Source of the DNA: Siderastrea siderea | Lineage: Eukaryota > Cnidaria > Anthozoa > Scleractinia > Rhizangiidae | Reading direction: 5' to 3' | Assembly (NCBI GenBank): GCA_964030785.1 | Contig: OZ034971.1 | Span: 46,848,078 to 46,912,077, forward strand | DNA: 64,000 nucleotides | Part shown: positions 13,022-24,609 of the stretch, piece by piece | How positions within the stretch are numbered: the first letter of the stretch is position 1 | Layout of the letters: each line of letters opens with the position of its first letter | The notes under the pieces: model-generated | What the model was told of the DNA's origin: nothing | The model's database searches: none | The model's input: the letters and a program-made list of their open reading frames with translations, nothing else | Program-made: the position numbers and the translations under genes

Positions 13022-13645
13022 CTACCTTTCCGTCCAGGGATAGTTGAGGGAAACAAACAAGTTAGCGAGCGCGAATATCTCCTGCAGCGTTGAAACGTGA
13101 CGCGCGTGTTGAGCCGCTAGTGTAGTGAGCCGGCTCACCGCACTGGCAGCACCGCCACGTTTCAACACCGCAGGCCATTGCGCGCTCGCTTGCTCGTAGT
13201 CTATGAGATCTAAAAACTGACCTTCTATTTCCACAAGGGCCCTTTTGCACATCAAGTAGTTCTCTTGTGTTATGGTTGTCTTCATTTTAACAGCCTGAAG
13301 GTCAAGTTTCCTCTTAAGTTCACTGGTCACAAGGTACTGCCCAGCAACGTTGTCAAGGACGCCAGAACAACAGTCTCTCCAAAGACGTTCAAGACTTTTC
13401 AGATTAGGACACTGAACTATCATTTCCAGACAACCTATGCCCAAAGACTCCACGCTTACGTTGTAGGATTTTATTATAAACTTAATGAGAGATTTCACTC
13501 CTTCAGTTGTGGACAGGTCATGGTGTCTTTTATACCTTTGTATCTGATCTTTTAGGTCTTTGTTGATAATTTCTTGCTGTTCTTCTGTTAGATCTGGAGT
13601 GATGATTTTAAGTGGTAGCAATACTTGCCTTGAAAAAGCACCTAA
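13022..13645 (-). CDS. TRADD-N-like domain exon (partial gene)
   Basis: The frame starts after a plausible splice acceptor (minus-strand ATTTTAG/GTGC at about 13645). It encodes LTEEQQEIINKDLKDQI..., then LEMIVQCPNLKSLERLW with RDCCSGVLDNVAGQYLVT and MKTTITQENYLMCKRAL. This block matches a domain I associate with cnidarian death/NACHT-type proteins and with the TRADD N-terminal fold: a beta strand, a 'sLexLW..y..G.L' helix, then 'LKTTI..e.YL.C+..L'. The last 65 or so residues are Ala-rich and may already be intron read-through. No flanking exons were identified, so the full architecture is unknown. Confidence 0.5.
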   Translation of the reverse strand, partial: LGAFSRQVLLPLKIITPDLTEEQQEIINKDLKDQIQRYKRHHDLSTTEGVKSLIKFIIKSYNVSVESLGIGCLEMIVQCPNLKSLERLWRDCCSGVLDNVAGQYLVTSELKRKLDLQAVKMKTTITQENYLMCKRALVEIEGQFLDLIDYEQASAQWPAVLKRGGAASAVSRLTTLAAQHARHVSTLQEIFALANLFVSLNYPWTER

Positions 13646-14400
13646 AATAATCAAGAAAATTCATTTAAATTGTACATGTATTTGTAATTATATAGCTACT
13701 AAAGTGAACATACAATCCGCAAGTGTAACTAAGGACAAACTGGAGAGGCCATGTTTACTTACTTTTAAGTTTAAAGGCTATTACTCAAGAAAATCTTTCC
13801 TGTTGCTGATTTTTGTTCTCACTTCAATAATTATAATTTCTGAATTACAGTAAACACCCACATTTGAAAAAAATTATGCAACCGTGGCGGCTGAAGGAAT
13901 GCTACTGACGGAAGGGAAAAAATTCAGGACATTTTGGTATTTCCAAATTCCATCTGGAATCAGTGGTCGAAGAGCCACTCTGTGGAGGTGCCACTGCAAA
14001 TTCCAATTTATTTATTTTATTTTATTTATTTATTTATTTAAAGGAATGCTACTGATGGAAGGGAAAAAATTCAGGACATTTTGGTATTTTATCAGGGTGC
14101 CAAAAAATAAGATAGTAACCTCAGATAACTACAATGTGCAAAATACTGAAGAACAACACCCAGACATTACAGGGATGTACCGCCCAATAGCCTTCATTTA
14201 ACCTTCACACTAAAGGATTTCGTCCACAGATTCAAACGTTAGAACCACCTTGTACAACTTAGAAAACAAGACCCGGCACAGGAAAGAGTCTCGTCTAAGA
14301 ACAAGCACTGTACTTGTAGATAGATCAGGGAATAAACTAGGCTTCAACCATTGAAGTTTCAGATACCAAGTCTGAGACCTTTCCCATTCACACCTGATCC
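13646..14400. repeat. intronic/intergenic DNA with a 49-bp direct repeat
   Basis: The sequence beginning AAGGAATGCTACTGACGGAA at about 13893 recurs at 14041 with one or two changes, about 150 bp apart, separated by a TTTA-rich tract. Nothing else is recognised. Confidence 0.5.
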
Positions 14401-14431
14401 CATCTGACTACTTACAGCCCTGGCCGGCCAA

Positions 14432-16600
14432 ATGGGAACACAAGTGAAGGCAAAGACAAAGACGACAGCTCTAACACTTCTGACAAAGATGTTTTTGAAA
14501 CTCTCAACATTCACAAATCAAAATGGACCAGTTCACTTCTTTAGATTTTTTCGTGAAAAAATGCGGTCGCGATATCCTAAAACTCTTTTTTTTATTTACT
14601 GCAACACCAAAATCTCGAACCTTTCTACAGAAGAATGGGCAGCACTTAAAAGTCTTAGTAAACGCAAAGATGTTGTTATCAAAGCGGCCGACAAAGGCGG
14701 CGCGGCAGTTGTTTGGCGGACCGACCTTTACCGACAAGAAGCTTTTCGGCAACTTTCCAACACCTCTTTTTATGCCAAAGTTGACAGAGATCTCACTACG
14801 ACCAACCAAAAACTGTCAAAAAAAAACTATTCAGGATCTCACTGACAAACATGAATTACCAGTAACCGCTAAAAATCTTATTGTAACTACTCCTAGGACT
14901 TCAAGCATTTACTTAAAACCTAAAATTTACAAACCGAACAACCCTGGCCGACCAATTGTTTCTGCTTGTAGTTTTCCTACTAAACGTATTTCTAACTATT
15001 TGAACAGGATATGGTGTCCATCGTTAAATCTTTACCATAGTACATCAAAGATGCTAACCACGCATTGGAAATTTTCCGCGATTTCAATATTTCCAGCGAA
15101 AAAAAACCTCATTTTCTCTATGGAAATTACCTCTTAATATACTGTAATTTCTAATAACGAAGGACTTCAGGCACTTAGGTTTTTCCGGCTTCGATCAGCG
15201 CTCGATTAAAGAACCCAGCTCGGAAACACTGCCCCGTTTAGCCGAACTAGCTTTGACACTTAACTGCTTTTCATTTGCCCATAACCACTACAAACAGGTC
15301 AACGGCGTCGCTATGGGGACCAAAATGGGGCCTAGCTACGCCAATTTTTTCGTAGGTTACATCAAAAATCAATTTTTCAACCAATTTAATGCAACCAAAC
15401 CTGAGCTTTACGTCCGCTACATCGACAATTGTATTGGCGCTACTTCATGTAGAAAAGAAGAACTTGCTCAACTCCTTTCACCGGCACTGAAATATACCTG
15501 GGAAACTTCCAAAACTTCAATCGGTTTTCTGGATATCAAAGTTTCAATCAATGGCAACGGCCTTTCTACCAATGCGCACTGCAAACCTACAGATTCCCAC
15601 AGTTATTTGCTACATTCATCCCCTCACCCTTCCTATGTCAAAAACTCCATTCCGTTCTCTCAATTTCTTAGACTTCGACGTTTATGTAGTGATGACTTCG
15701 ATTTTTCTAACAAATCAGAGAAAATGTGCCATTTCTTCAAGAAGCGTGGCTATCCTGATTCTGTTGCCAACACGGCCCATCGCCGTGCTCAACATGTATA
15801 GGTTGATCGACAGTCAGCACTGAAAACGTCACCGAAGGAAAAAACGAGATGATTCCATTTACGGTCACTTATCATCCACATAACCTCGCAGCCAAAACCA
15901 TCATTTTAAAACAAGCAGAATCTTTTCACAGCCTCCGTTGATCTCATTTAAACGCGACAAAGACATGGGGAACTTTCTAGTTAGAAGTGTACTTAAGTCT
16001 GATGATCAACCGGGTACCTTTAAATGCACGCGCAAACGCTTCAACACTTGTCCTTTCATTCACAATGTGGACAAAATAACAGGTCCCAAGCGATCGATTA
16101 AAATTACTGATCGCTTTACATGAACCTCCGCATAACATGCGCTTTATGCAAAAAGATATACAGTGGCGAAACGGGGAGGAGACTAGGCAACCGTTTCCGT
16201 GAACACCTACGAGGCGTTGAAAGGAATGACAAGGACACATCCAAACCAGCCGCCCGACATTTCAATCTCCCTAATCATTCTAGCCAACACGTGACAATCT
16301 GTGGCCTTTCCCCACACCAGGGTAACACGGAAAGCCGGAAAAATCTAGAACAAAAATTCACTTTTCAAATCGGCACACTTGATCTCCACAGTTCCAACGA
16401 ACGCTTTTCATTCAACTAATTTGTTCTTGTATTTCGCGTTGCCATTTTCCTACCAATAGCGTAGCTCCACCACTCTCCATATATACCAAGTGCAACCCAC
16501 AATTCCTTAATTCGCTCTGACGAAGGGTAACGCTCGAAATGTCAGCTTTCAATCTCTTTCGGGTGGCCAATTTACCTTATTAACTTAGTCTAAGTTGATA
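14432..16600 (+). pseudogene. Penelope-like retroelement relic (RT + GIY-YIG)
   Basis: Successive plus-strand pieces in different frames give a Penelope-like polyprotein: an N-terminal block (VVIKAADKGGAAVV, 14640-14845), an RT block (PKIYKPNNPGRPIVSAC, near 14920), an RT core (GVAMGTKMGPSYANFFVGY then RYIDNCIGA, 15253-15801) and a GIY-YIG endonuclease (CKKIYSGETGRRLGNRF REH, 16120-16419). At least three frame changes exist. The catalytic YxDD is YIDN here, so the RT would be inactive. A 3' tail (CTGACGAAGGGTAACGCTCG at about 16518) is shared with a relic tail near 61120. Confidence 0.85.
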
Positions 16601-17243
16601 AATCCAAAGTTTTGTGTTTCACTTCCCCACCGATGGCGCACCACAGTTTCTTAAGAAACTAACCCCCTTGTTTGAAGGCAATTTTCGATTGGTGGCCACT
16701 GAAATGGACTTGCAAGTAGACGCAAGTTGCAAAAAAAGCCATTTCACTACAACTTGGCATGCACACTCACATAATTTATATCACAGAAAACAATACTTAA
16801 ACCAACGTGCATCTACGTGTAACGGGTGACCAAACAGTAGAAAAATGTAGACAACTTGCATGCAAATCTGAGCTTGATCAAAGTGCACACAGGCCATCCA
16901 AGTACAGTGTACATGCAAAGAAGTGGCCAACAGGTCTGCATCTACACGCAACTCTGTTCCTTAAAAAATCTTTTTCTGCCAACAATCTGTACACACGTTT
17001 TCACTAACAGAAAGAAGTTAAGCTTGACATGGGGCTCTCCTTGTCAGTCAAAATTCTAAAATTTTATGTCCCATGTTTCAGTTACAAATCACATGTAAAT
17101 GAAACAACTGTACCTTGGTCCAAAGTGGATTCGTAGACTGCAGCTTCTTCGTTTGTTCTATAAGCATTCCTTTCTTCACAGAGCTGAGGTTGTTTGGTTA
17201 ACTGTGGCTGGTAAACTGCCTCTGATAATTCTGCATCAGGCTG
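16601..17243. other. host non-coding sequence
   Basis: Lies between two Penelope-like relics. No supported gene or structured repeat was seen. Confidence 0.4.
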
Positions 17244-17329
17244 TTGGTCAAGTTCTTCTGGAATTGCAACCCCACTACTGAAAGGTTCTGGAAAAAAAAA
17301 ACAATGTCATTATACCACGAGAAAATCAC

Positions 17330-17700
17330 CAAAACAAGAAGAGCAACCCCTAGGACAGACCTGCAGTTTTACTATAAATGTATGCCAAGAGATAATTCTA
17401 GCCGCTTCACTGCCAGTGAATACAACAAAAAAGTAATTGCACCTCCTTCAAGTCAGATTCGACACGTAGGTTACACTAAACAAGATGGCATAGTGTACAG
17501 AATTCCCTGTGCATGGGGAAAAGTTTACATTAGGGAGACAGGGATACCTATACAAGAGAAAGTAAAAAAAAAACACAACAGGGGTTACATGACTCGCCTG
17601 TACGCATTCCTCAAAGACCGCACATCCATGAGACCGGCCACTATCCACTTTGGAATGAGGTAAAGTTTACTGAGTGCATGAGATATATTCTTACTGACAA
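17330..17700 (+). pseudogene. second Penelope-like GIY-YIG fragment
   Basis: The plus-strand frame contains QDGIVYRIPCAWGKVYIRET, a degenerate GIY-YIG N-terminus (intact relatives read VYxIPCxCGKVYIGETGR), followed by a basic stretch and, in another frame, sequence matching the domain's C-terminal half up to 17700. It is a different subfamily from the 14.4-16.6 kb relic. The upstream RT is missing. It abuts the hexanucleotide repeat. Confidence 0.65.
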
Positions 17701-17732
17701 ACCCAAGTGGTCAAGGAAGCTATCGAGATGAC

Positions 17733-17998
17733 TACTAATACTAACACTAATACTAATACTAATACTAATACTAATACTAATACTAATACTAATACTAATA
17801 CTAATACTAATACTAATACTAATACTAATACTAATACTAATACTAATACTAATACTAATACTAATACTAATACTAATACTAATACTAATACTAATACTAA
17901 TACTAATACTAATACTAATACTAATACTAATAATACTAATACTAATACTAATACTAATACTAATACTAATACTAATACTAATACTAATACTAATACTA
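17733..17998. repeat. (ACTAAT)n hexanucleotide microsatellite
   Basis: About 44 units of ACTAAT/TACTAA with one 3-bp interruption near 17930. Long Thr-Asn and Leu-Val open frames on the two strands are artefacts of the repeat. Confidence 0.97.
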
Positions 17999-20808
17999 GA
18001 TTCGTTTGTGCGCGTTTAAAATTCTCAATGCGCTTATACATCTACAAATATTAATTTAAAAAGGTTACAAACATAGGCAATTTTATAGTTTTTTATTTTC
18101 AAAACACATTAAAAATTAACTAAATAATTTTATGAATGAACAAATGAATAAATGAATGAACTTTATTCAAGTGTGTGAGGGTATTTAGCTTAAATAATTG
18201 TGGATACTATTAAAGATACATTCAATAAAATAGATTACTAATCTAATAAATAAAATTTTCTATTGTTATTAAATGTAAAAACTAATTAATTGACCTATTA
18301 GAAATGAATAAATAAACATAATATATAGATTTAGCCAAGCCTAAAAGCGGAGCCGCCAAGGAATAAACTGGTTCTCGTTTCTCAAAAATAGTACTGAAAC
18401 TTTTCGGTCTGAAATATATTTCGGGGCTTTCTTTGGCTCGTTTGCTTTTGAAAAGTGTTTCTCAAAAAGCCCGAAAGTGTTCCGAATTGTCCTCCAATAT
18501 TGAGGATCTGTTCTGTAAAAACAAGCTCGAAAGGTCATTCAAGAGGCTGAGCACAGCTTACTTTTTTTTTTTTCGGGCATCAAACTGAACACATATTTTA
18601 CTCACGAGCCGTCTTGCTTGGTTTTCGAAATGTTTCCATATCCTGTCATTCACTGTCAAGGCTTGTCAAATCTCCTTGGATTATTGGCTGTTCGCTTGAA
18701 TGAACTTGAAACGGCGCTCATTTACAACAACAAAATAAAACTTGTTCTGACGTGAATGGGTTATCTTCATCGCGTTTTCGGATGTCCAGTTAACAAATAA
18801 CATGAACTGCCACTATAAGTCTAGCCAAATATTTATACCGTCAAGATTGAAAACAAACAAACACCAAACATGCTTTAAATTAGGGCATAAGTTTTGCAGA
18901 TGCCAAGTAAGCCTTTATAAAATTAGGCGCTTTGAGGAACGCACAAAACTTTTTTCGGAAGCTTTTCGGACAAAATAGCTTTAAACCGACAACTGCTTCG
19001 CTTAAAAGATTATTACTATTGAAAACTTCTAGGAAAAAAGTCGGCAATCAAAACTGAAAGCAATTATTCGCCGTAATCTCACTGAAGTGATGCTTGTGCA
19101 GTTGTCTTGCGACTGTGCTTTGACCTACTGTTATGAATAAACTAACACTGACAAAATAATAAACAGAGAAATCAATTTTGAAAAAGTTTATTCGAGAAAC
19201 CGTAATTTTATACTTAAATGCAATTCGCGTTACACTTCCAGCATCGTGCATGGGTCCGTCCACGCGAGTGAAATCGGCTGTGCATGGCAAAATATTCAAG
19301 CCTACATCTGTCACAAATCTGAGCGCGTTTTCTAATAATTTTTTAAAGTCAAAAGTAAACGACACTTTTCTAATGACATAAATTAGATTTCAATTTCAAA
19401 ACGTAATTTCTTTAACCGTAATACTCGAAATCATGCACCTTAAACCCTTTAAAAACTTCACTTACTCGGTTGTGTTTCAGAACAGGGCAAGCTCTCCGCC
19501 GTGATGAAAACAAAGCGATGAAGTCCTTTGAAGGCAGCTTTCGTAACTTGAACTTTTCGCCTTCTACCAGTATTCTTTTGAACTTTTTCTTTCCATTTAT
19601 AGACATTAGATGTTTTTTTCTCAAGTTTAAAACTACAGTACTGCCGAACAATCGTTTTTCTAAATAAAATTAAGCTTTTTAAACCTCTCTTTCAAAAGCG
19701 ACGATGGTCATGCAATTTCCCGCCAAGAAAACGCCGGTTGCCCAAAAACACCGCGCGATTTCCCGCCAAGAAAAGGAGGCAGTAGCCACCCCACCTCGGG
19801 TTGACTTAAGACTCCCCTCCCCATCCCCCTCCCCCAGAGTCTGTGCGGGCGGGCGTACGCTGACGTCAAAACCATAATTTCTCGGATCGACAGGTTACCA
19901 AATTTGCTTAGGAATGGAGTTCCGCTGGCTCCGCTATAAATAAATTTTATATGCACCTGTTTTCAAAAGAATGCGACTTGAAAAAATATATGTAACCATA
20001 TATTTATCTTTTGTTTTCTTTCATTTTCGTGCTGTGAAAACAAAAGATAAAAAATATCTGTTTTCAAGTGGCAACTTTTTTGAAAACGTGTGTATAAACC
20101 TAATACTAATAATTAAAAAGATACGTTTTGTCGCTTTTTAAAAATAGTTAATTAGTCAGATAGATTAATAAATGCTGGCAGAGAGGTCCAAAGTTTCGGG
20201 CAGAAAAAGAAAAAGCCCACTGGCCATAAGTAGGCTGTCGAAACGTTTGGTTTTTTGAGGAGCGAACGATGAGAAGAACGAAGAGGGAGGGCTGGTTAAT
20301 AGAGGTGGACTAGACAGGATCAAATGGACATTGACCATTAAGAATTTTATAAGTTAAAAGTAAAATGTTGAAAGCTTTTCCAGCTCAAGGAAGGCCACAG
20401 AAGATGCCGAGGCGTGAAATTACAAAAGCGTTAACTACACGCTGAAGGTTATCCTCAGTTGTGACAAATACTTTCTCCTGTGACTAATTTAAACTTATAG
20501 CTAAGATGGCCTTTTTGTTATCGTAGGTTAAGCTCCCTGTCCAATTAATGATACCTAGATCTCGGACCTTGACAGACAATTCACCATTTGTTTTTCCGAA
20601 GAAAAATGATCAAGAGCTGGATTACGAACAAAGTGAGAAGTAAATAGAATAACCTCCGTTTAACTAGGATTGCTCATGAGCCAAATGATTACAAAATCTA
20701 TTAGCTACAAAGATTGTAACTTGGAAACCAAAAGTTACAGCCGCATCTATAGAATGATGTATATGAAGCCTTGTCAAGCTGAAGCACATATAATTTTTAT
20801 ACATCTTA
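17999..20808. other. host non-coding sequence
   Basis: Very AT-rich. Degenerate 'TTTCTCAAAAAGCCCGAAAG' palindromic fragments at 18370-18490 resemble the inverted repeats at 35.3-35.8 kb. Nothing else is recognised. Confidence 0.45.
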
Positions 20809-21947
20809 CCATTAAGAATGCCCCTCATCTTCTCAACAAGATCTCTGCATTGCTCCTCCCAGTTGTATTTCTTGGCATAGCTGTCACGCAAGGCTTCAGC
20901 TTCACCTAATCGAAGTTCTCTTCTCTTTGCCAAGACCTCCTCAATCTTTCTTGCCCACACGTCAGCATCTTCAGAGTGAACCACATAATATGAACCAAAC
21001 GCAACCTCCCCCAAAGCTTCTCCAAATCCCTAGTTGGCGCTGACGAGCACAGGCAGCCCTGCTGACATGGCTTCCAGAGCAGCAAGACCAAACCCCTCAG
21101 TTCTTGATGGCATGATGGCAAGATCCACCTCAGAAAACTGTTGTTTCAAACGTTCTCTGATTTCCGTGAAAGACCTAACCCTCAGTCGACTTGGAGTAAT
21201 ATTACATTCGTTTAATCGACTTGCTACTTCATCTTGTTGCTTTGCGTCAACAAAGATGAGCAGAGCATCATTTAACTGAGACACAGCTTTAGCTGCAATG
21301 TCAAATCCCTTTACACGGAAATCTTCAGCACCACCATGGCCAAACACCAAGACTCGAAACTTGCTTCCAGTTTGATTGCTCTCTGGTACGTCAGAAAAGT
21401 CACTGAAAATGCCTGGAGTTAAAGCAAATACGTTTTGGTCTTTCTCGCAAAAGCGAAGGTAAGTCCGATAAGCGTCTTCTACCTTTGAGCCGACTGCCAT
21501 AACAAGGTCACCCTCGGCACATAGGTCCACTTCATCTTGACGCTTCTTTTCTCCCTCTGAAATGGCATCTGGGCAATCTTTGAACATTCCTCGCTCCTCG
21601 GGGTCAGTGTGAACAAACTGAATCCACTTACAGTTTCGTTGTTCTTTTATAACTTGCGCTTGATGACCAAGTTTTACCCCATGTCCAATTACAAAGTCAA
21701 AGTGAAAGTCTTTTGGTGGAAAGCAAAGCCATTGGGTTTCATCGTCAAACCCAGGCCTTCTTGTTGCCTGAACGAGAGTGATGTTGTGACTTAGAGCTTC
21801 AGTCTTTTCGTCTTGGTCACAACGTGGCAGAAAGACTGAGACTTGCACATCGGGGTGTTTTGCTAACTGAATTGCTAGCTCTCTGTTGAAAGTGGACAGC
21901 TCATCACGTTTTGTTCTCCACTCTGAGGCCAGTAGCACTACTCTCAT
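20809..21947 (-). pseudogene. GT-B glycosyltransferase exon with in-frame stop
   Basis: The minus-strand exon starts MRVVLLASEW and ends at a good donor (AATG/GTAAGA at 20809/20808). It has the two-lobed layout of GT4/GT1-type glycosyltransferases: N-lobe VVLLASEW and the WIQFVHTDPEE block, linker VMAVGSKVEDAY, C-lobe FRVLVFGHGG..DFRVKGFDIA, and the nucleotide-sugar motif PSRTEGFGLAALEAMSAGLP. A TAG at 21032-21030 follows LPVLVSAN, then the same frame continues GFGEALGEVAFG and a normal C-terminus. One base would explain the stop, so this is either a young pseudogene, a segregating null or a sequencing error. Acceptor and donor sugars are unknown. Confidence 0.75.
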
Positions 21948-23100
21948 CTTGTGCTGAAACTTTCACAAACCTTCGAAAAGAAATATAAATAATTACAATA
22001 ACTATTAACAAGGTCCCTTAAATATTCATGTGTTTCCTAAGTGAAACGCATTTAAGAGACTAAATACATATCTAAACAAAATGCGTTTAATAAGTTTCGA
22101 GAATTCATTGGCTACAATTTAACAGCTGCCAATAAATATAGCACTGCAAAACTACGAAAGCTATGTACAGAATCCAGTAGTCTATTCTAAAGGTAGTGCG
22201 TGAATTGAGCGCTACCAAACAATATCGAACAATATCATTTCAAAGGTGTTTCACTGCCCTACCTTCCCCATTAGAACTGTAAATCATTATGGCAGCGCGT
22301 AAATCGTGCTATCGAAGCTGGGCATCATGTTTGGAAGCCTTCAATCCACCTACTGTTTAGCCCTTAATTATCTGCTTATTTTAGGAAAATATTTTTTATA
22401 CGTCAATGTTTTATAAGCGATAAGATTGGCCTTGAGAAATACATCGCTGCGACGTCAAATCAAGAAGATAAGCTTTTGAAAAAGTGGAATTTGTTTCTTT
22501 TCTTCTATTACGCCTCCTCTTTGTAAATGTTTGTGCCGCGTTTAATGTAGTCTAATAAATGTAAATGAGCTGTTTTTAGCTGTAATAAGCTGTGCAACAA
22601 GCGCAAATTAGTTTTAGTCCCGCTTAGTTTGTAACGTGTTGAGTGTACAAAAAGTGTGAATTACAAATGAAACCTATTGTTAGGAATGAAAATAAATGTG
22701 GATTAAAAAAAAAATAAAAATAAATACATAAAAAACTGTAAGTCAGCGCTTTTTTGTTCCCACGGAGGCACCTACTGTTTGTAGTACTGACGTACACTAC
22801 ACAAAAATAGGTGCTATTATTTGTTTGTTTCAATGTCGTCTCTGACTGAGAGAAATCCTTCCTGAGATTTTCACTTTTCATTTTTACTGATATTATTTCT
22901 AAAATTTAAGAAAACTGTTTAAGGATAAAAGCTAGCGAGAGAAGTTTGACACAACGTTTTGATGTCGCCATGACATCATTTTCAAGTGAAAAAATAACAA
23001 AAAATCAAACTGACTTAATATATACAGGGGGGGATATAACTTACCAATGAGTAACATATTTTTGTTATTGTAAGTGGGTGTGTGTGGTAAGTATGTCTAA
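21948..23100. other. host non-coding sequence
   Basis: Upstream of the glycosyltransferase start; may contain its promoter or 5' exon, but no motif is clear. AT-rich. Confidence 0.4.
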
Positions 23101-23394
23101 ACAAATAGTTTTGCACGGATGGAGTCCGATTGCGTGTTCTGCAGACTAGGCTTCTTCAACTTTATGAACAACATCTCACAAATTAAACAGTCTAGTTTTC
23201 CGTTGCATTTCTTGAGGATGGAAAAGTTACTGGTATGGTCGCCGATGGTTTTAATGCCTATATCGTTTTTTAAATGCTTGCCAACTGCTGAAAAACGGTG
23301 TTCGTCAATACGTTGGTGTAATTGCCGGCTTGTCTAGCCGACATAATCTGCATCGCACAGATCACATTGATAATTGTACACCACGCATTGTTAG
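23101..23394 (-). pseudogene. Penelope-like relic 3, GIY-YIG C-terminal part
   Basis: The minus-strand translation from 23394 downward gives a CDLCDADYVG-type GIY-YIG start (with an in-frame stop), then EHRFSAVGKHLKND and NFSILKKCNGKLDCLICEM, the C-terminal half of a Penelope GIY-YIG domain. Its N-terminal part lies at 27408-28300 on the other side of the Gypsy insertion. The broken codon context on both sides is consistent with one element split by the LTR element. Confidence 0.7.
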
Positions 23395-23501
23395 TGTTAC
23401 AATAAGCGTGTGATAATATAATCATTAACTAGGCTTAGGATCAAATGTCACTTTTGAGTGTAGGGATTTAAGATTAGACGCAATAAATGGAGCTTGAAAC
23501 A
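23395..23501 (+). repeat. 5' LTR of the Gypsy element
   Basis: 107 bp, TG...CA ends, shares CTAGGCTTAGGATCAAA and TAGGGATTTAAGATTAGACG with the 3' LTR. It is followed at once by TGGCGGCAGCGAAATGGG, which is in the position and form (TGG...) of a tRNA primer-binding site. Confidence 0.85.
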
Positions 23502-23597
23502 TGGCGGCAGCGAAATGGGATGTCTTAGAACGTTTGAACCCGAAGACTAAATCTTTCTACTGTGGAGAGTGACGAGTGTTATTCTGGCTGTACACTA

Positions 23598-23773
23598 CAG
23601 TGGAACCTCGATTTAACGAACCTCTATATAACGAAGTCCTAGGTCTAACGAACGATATTTTTCAGCCCAGTAATAGTGTAATGTATGGAAAAGAACCTTG
23701 ATATAACGAACCCTCGATATAACGAATCAATTTCCCCAGTCCCTTGGCACTTTGTTAAATCGAGGTTCCACTG
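23598..23773. mobile_element. pogo/Tc1-like MITE in the Gypsy leader
   Basis: A 176-bp element with inverted ends CAGTGGAACCTCGATTTAAC / GTTAAATCGAGGTTCCACTG, flanked on both sides by TA. TA target sites and CAGTGGAACCTCG-type ends are typical of Tigger/pogo-derived MITEs. No coding capacity. Confidence 0.9.
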
Positions 23774-23800
23774 TACTACGACACGTAAACGGGTTTTTTA

Positions 23801-24470
23801 ATGTCAGACACTGAGCCGGACGTTCCGAGCGGAACAGCACAACAAAGCCCTTTGGTAATGGTGAGTTCCAGTGTTTCGACTAACGCGATGGCTATGACCC
23901 CTGGCATCATGCCCCAAGGAAAATTGAACGTGACTCCTACAGAAAACTTGGCAGAAAACTGGAAAGTTTGGAAACAGATGTGGAACAATTATGTGATCAT
24001 TGCGAAACTTGGCACGCAGCCGCCGTAATACAAGGTAGCATTGTTTCTTCACTGTACAGGTGTAGACGCTTTGAAGATCTTCAATGGTTTTCAATTTGAT
24101 ACTCCAGAAGATAAAAACAACCTAAGTATGATTATTGAGAAGTTTGACCAATACACAATTGGTGAACTAAATGAGACGTTTGAAAGATACAATTCTAACT
24201 CAAGAAACCAAGAAGAGAATGAAAGCATTGACACTTACGTCACGGCTCTTCGCACGCTGGCGGAAACATGCAATTTCTGTGATTGTATGCGCGACTCCAT
24301 TCTTCGTGACCGAGTCGTCCTTGGCGTACGAGACAAACATACATGAAAACGACTACGCAGGAAAGGAAACTAGATCTAAAGAAGAGTATTGACATCTGCA
24401 GGAGCACTGAAGCTACAAATTCGCAATTCAAAACAATTTCTGAAGCACAGAGCGAGGATGTACATGGTGT
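23801..24470 (+). pseudogene. gag of the Gypsy element
   Basis: Starts MSDTEPDVPSG; the capsid-like part includes NWKVWKQMWNNYVI and FLHCTGVDALKIFNGF. A TAA at 24026-24028 splits the frame after TQPP, and a second stop (TGA) follows VRDKHT at 24344. Both look like single-base nonsense changes. Downstream nucleocapsid and protease sequence is lost or unrecognisable. Confidence 0.75.
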
Positions 24471-24609
24471 GAAAGACAAACAACAGCTGCCGTTTTGACG
24501 TCCGGCTCCGTGTCTGACATTAAAAGAGCCGTTTACGGAAAGTGTCGTAGTAGTGTACAGCCAGGATAACACTCGTCTCTCTCCATAGTAGAAAGATTTA
24601 GTTCTCAAA

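Noticed and set aside
16510..16550. Hammerhead-ribozyme-like CTGACGA...CGAAA in the Penelope 3' tail
   Set aside because: Penelope elements can carry hammerheads and the core bases fit, but stem II does not pair convincingly and stem I is only about 3 bp; left as a tail motif.
17707..18054. 115-codon Thr-Asn and Leu-Val repeat proteins
   Set aside because: Translations of the ACTAAT microsatellite.
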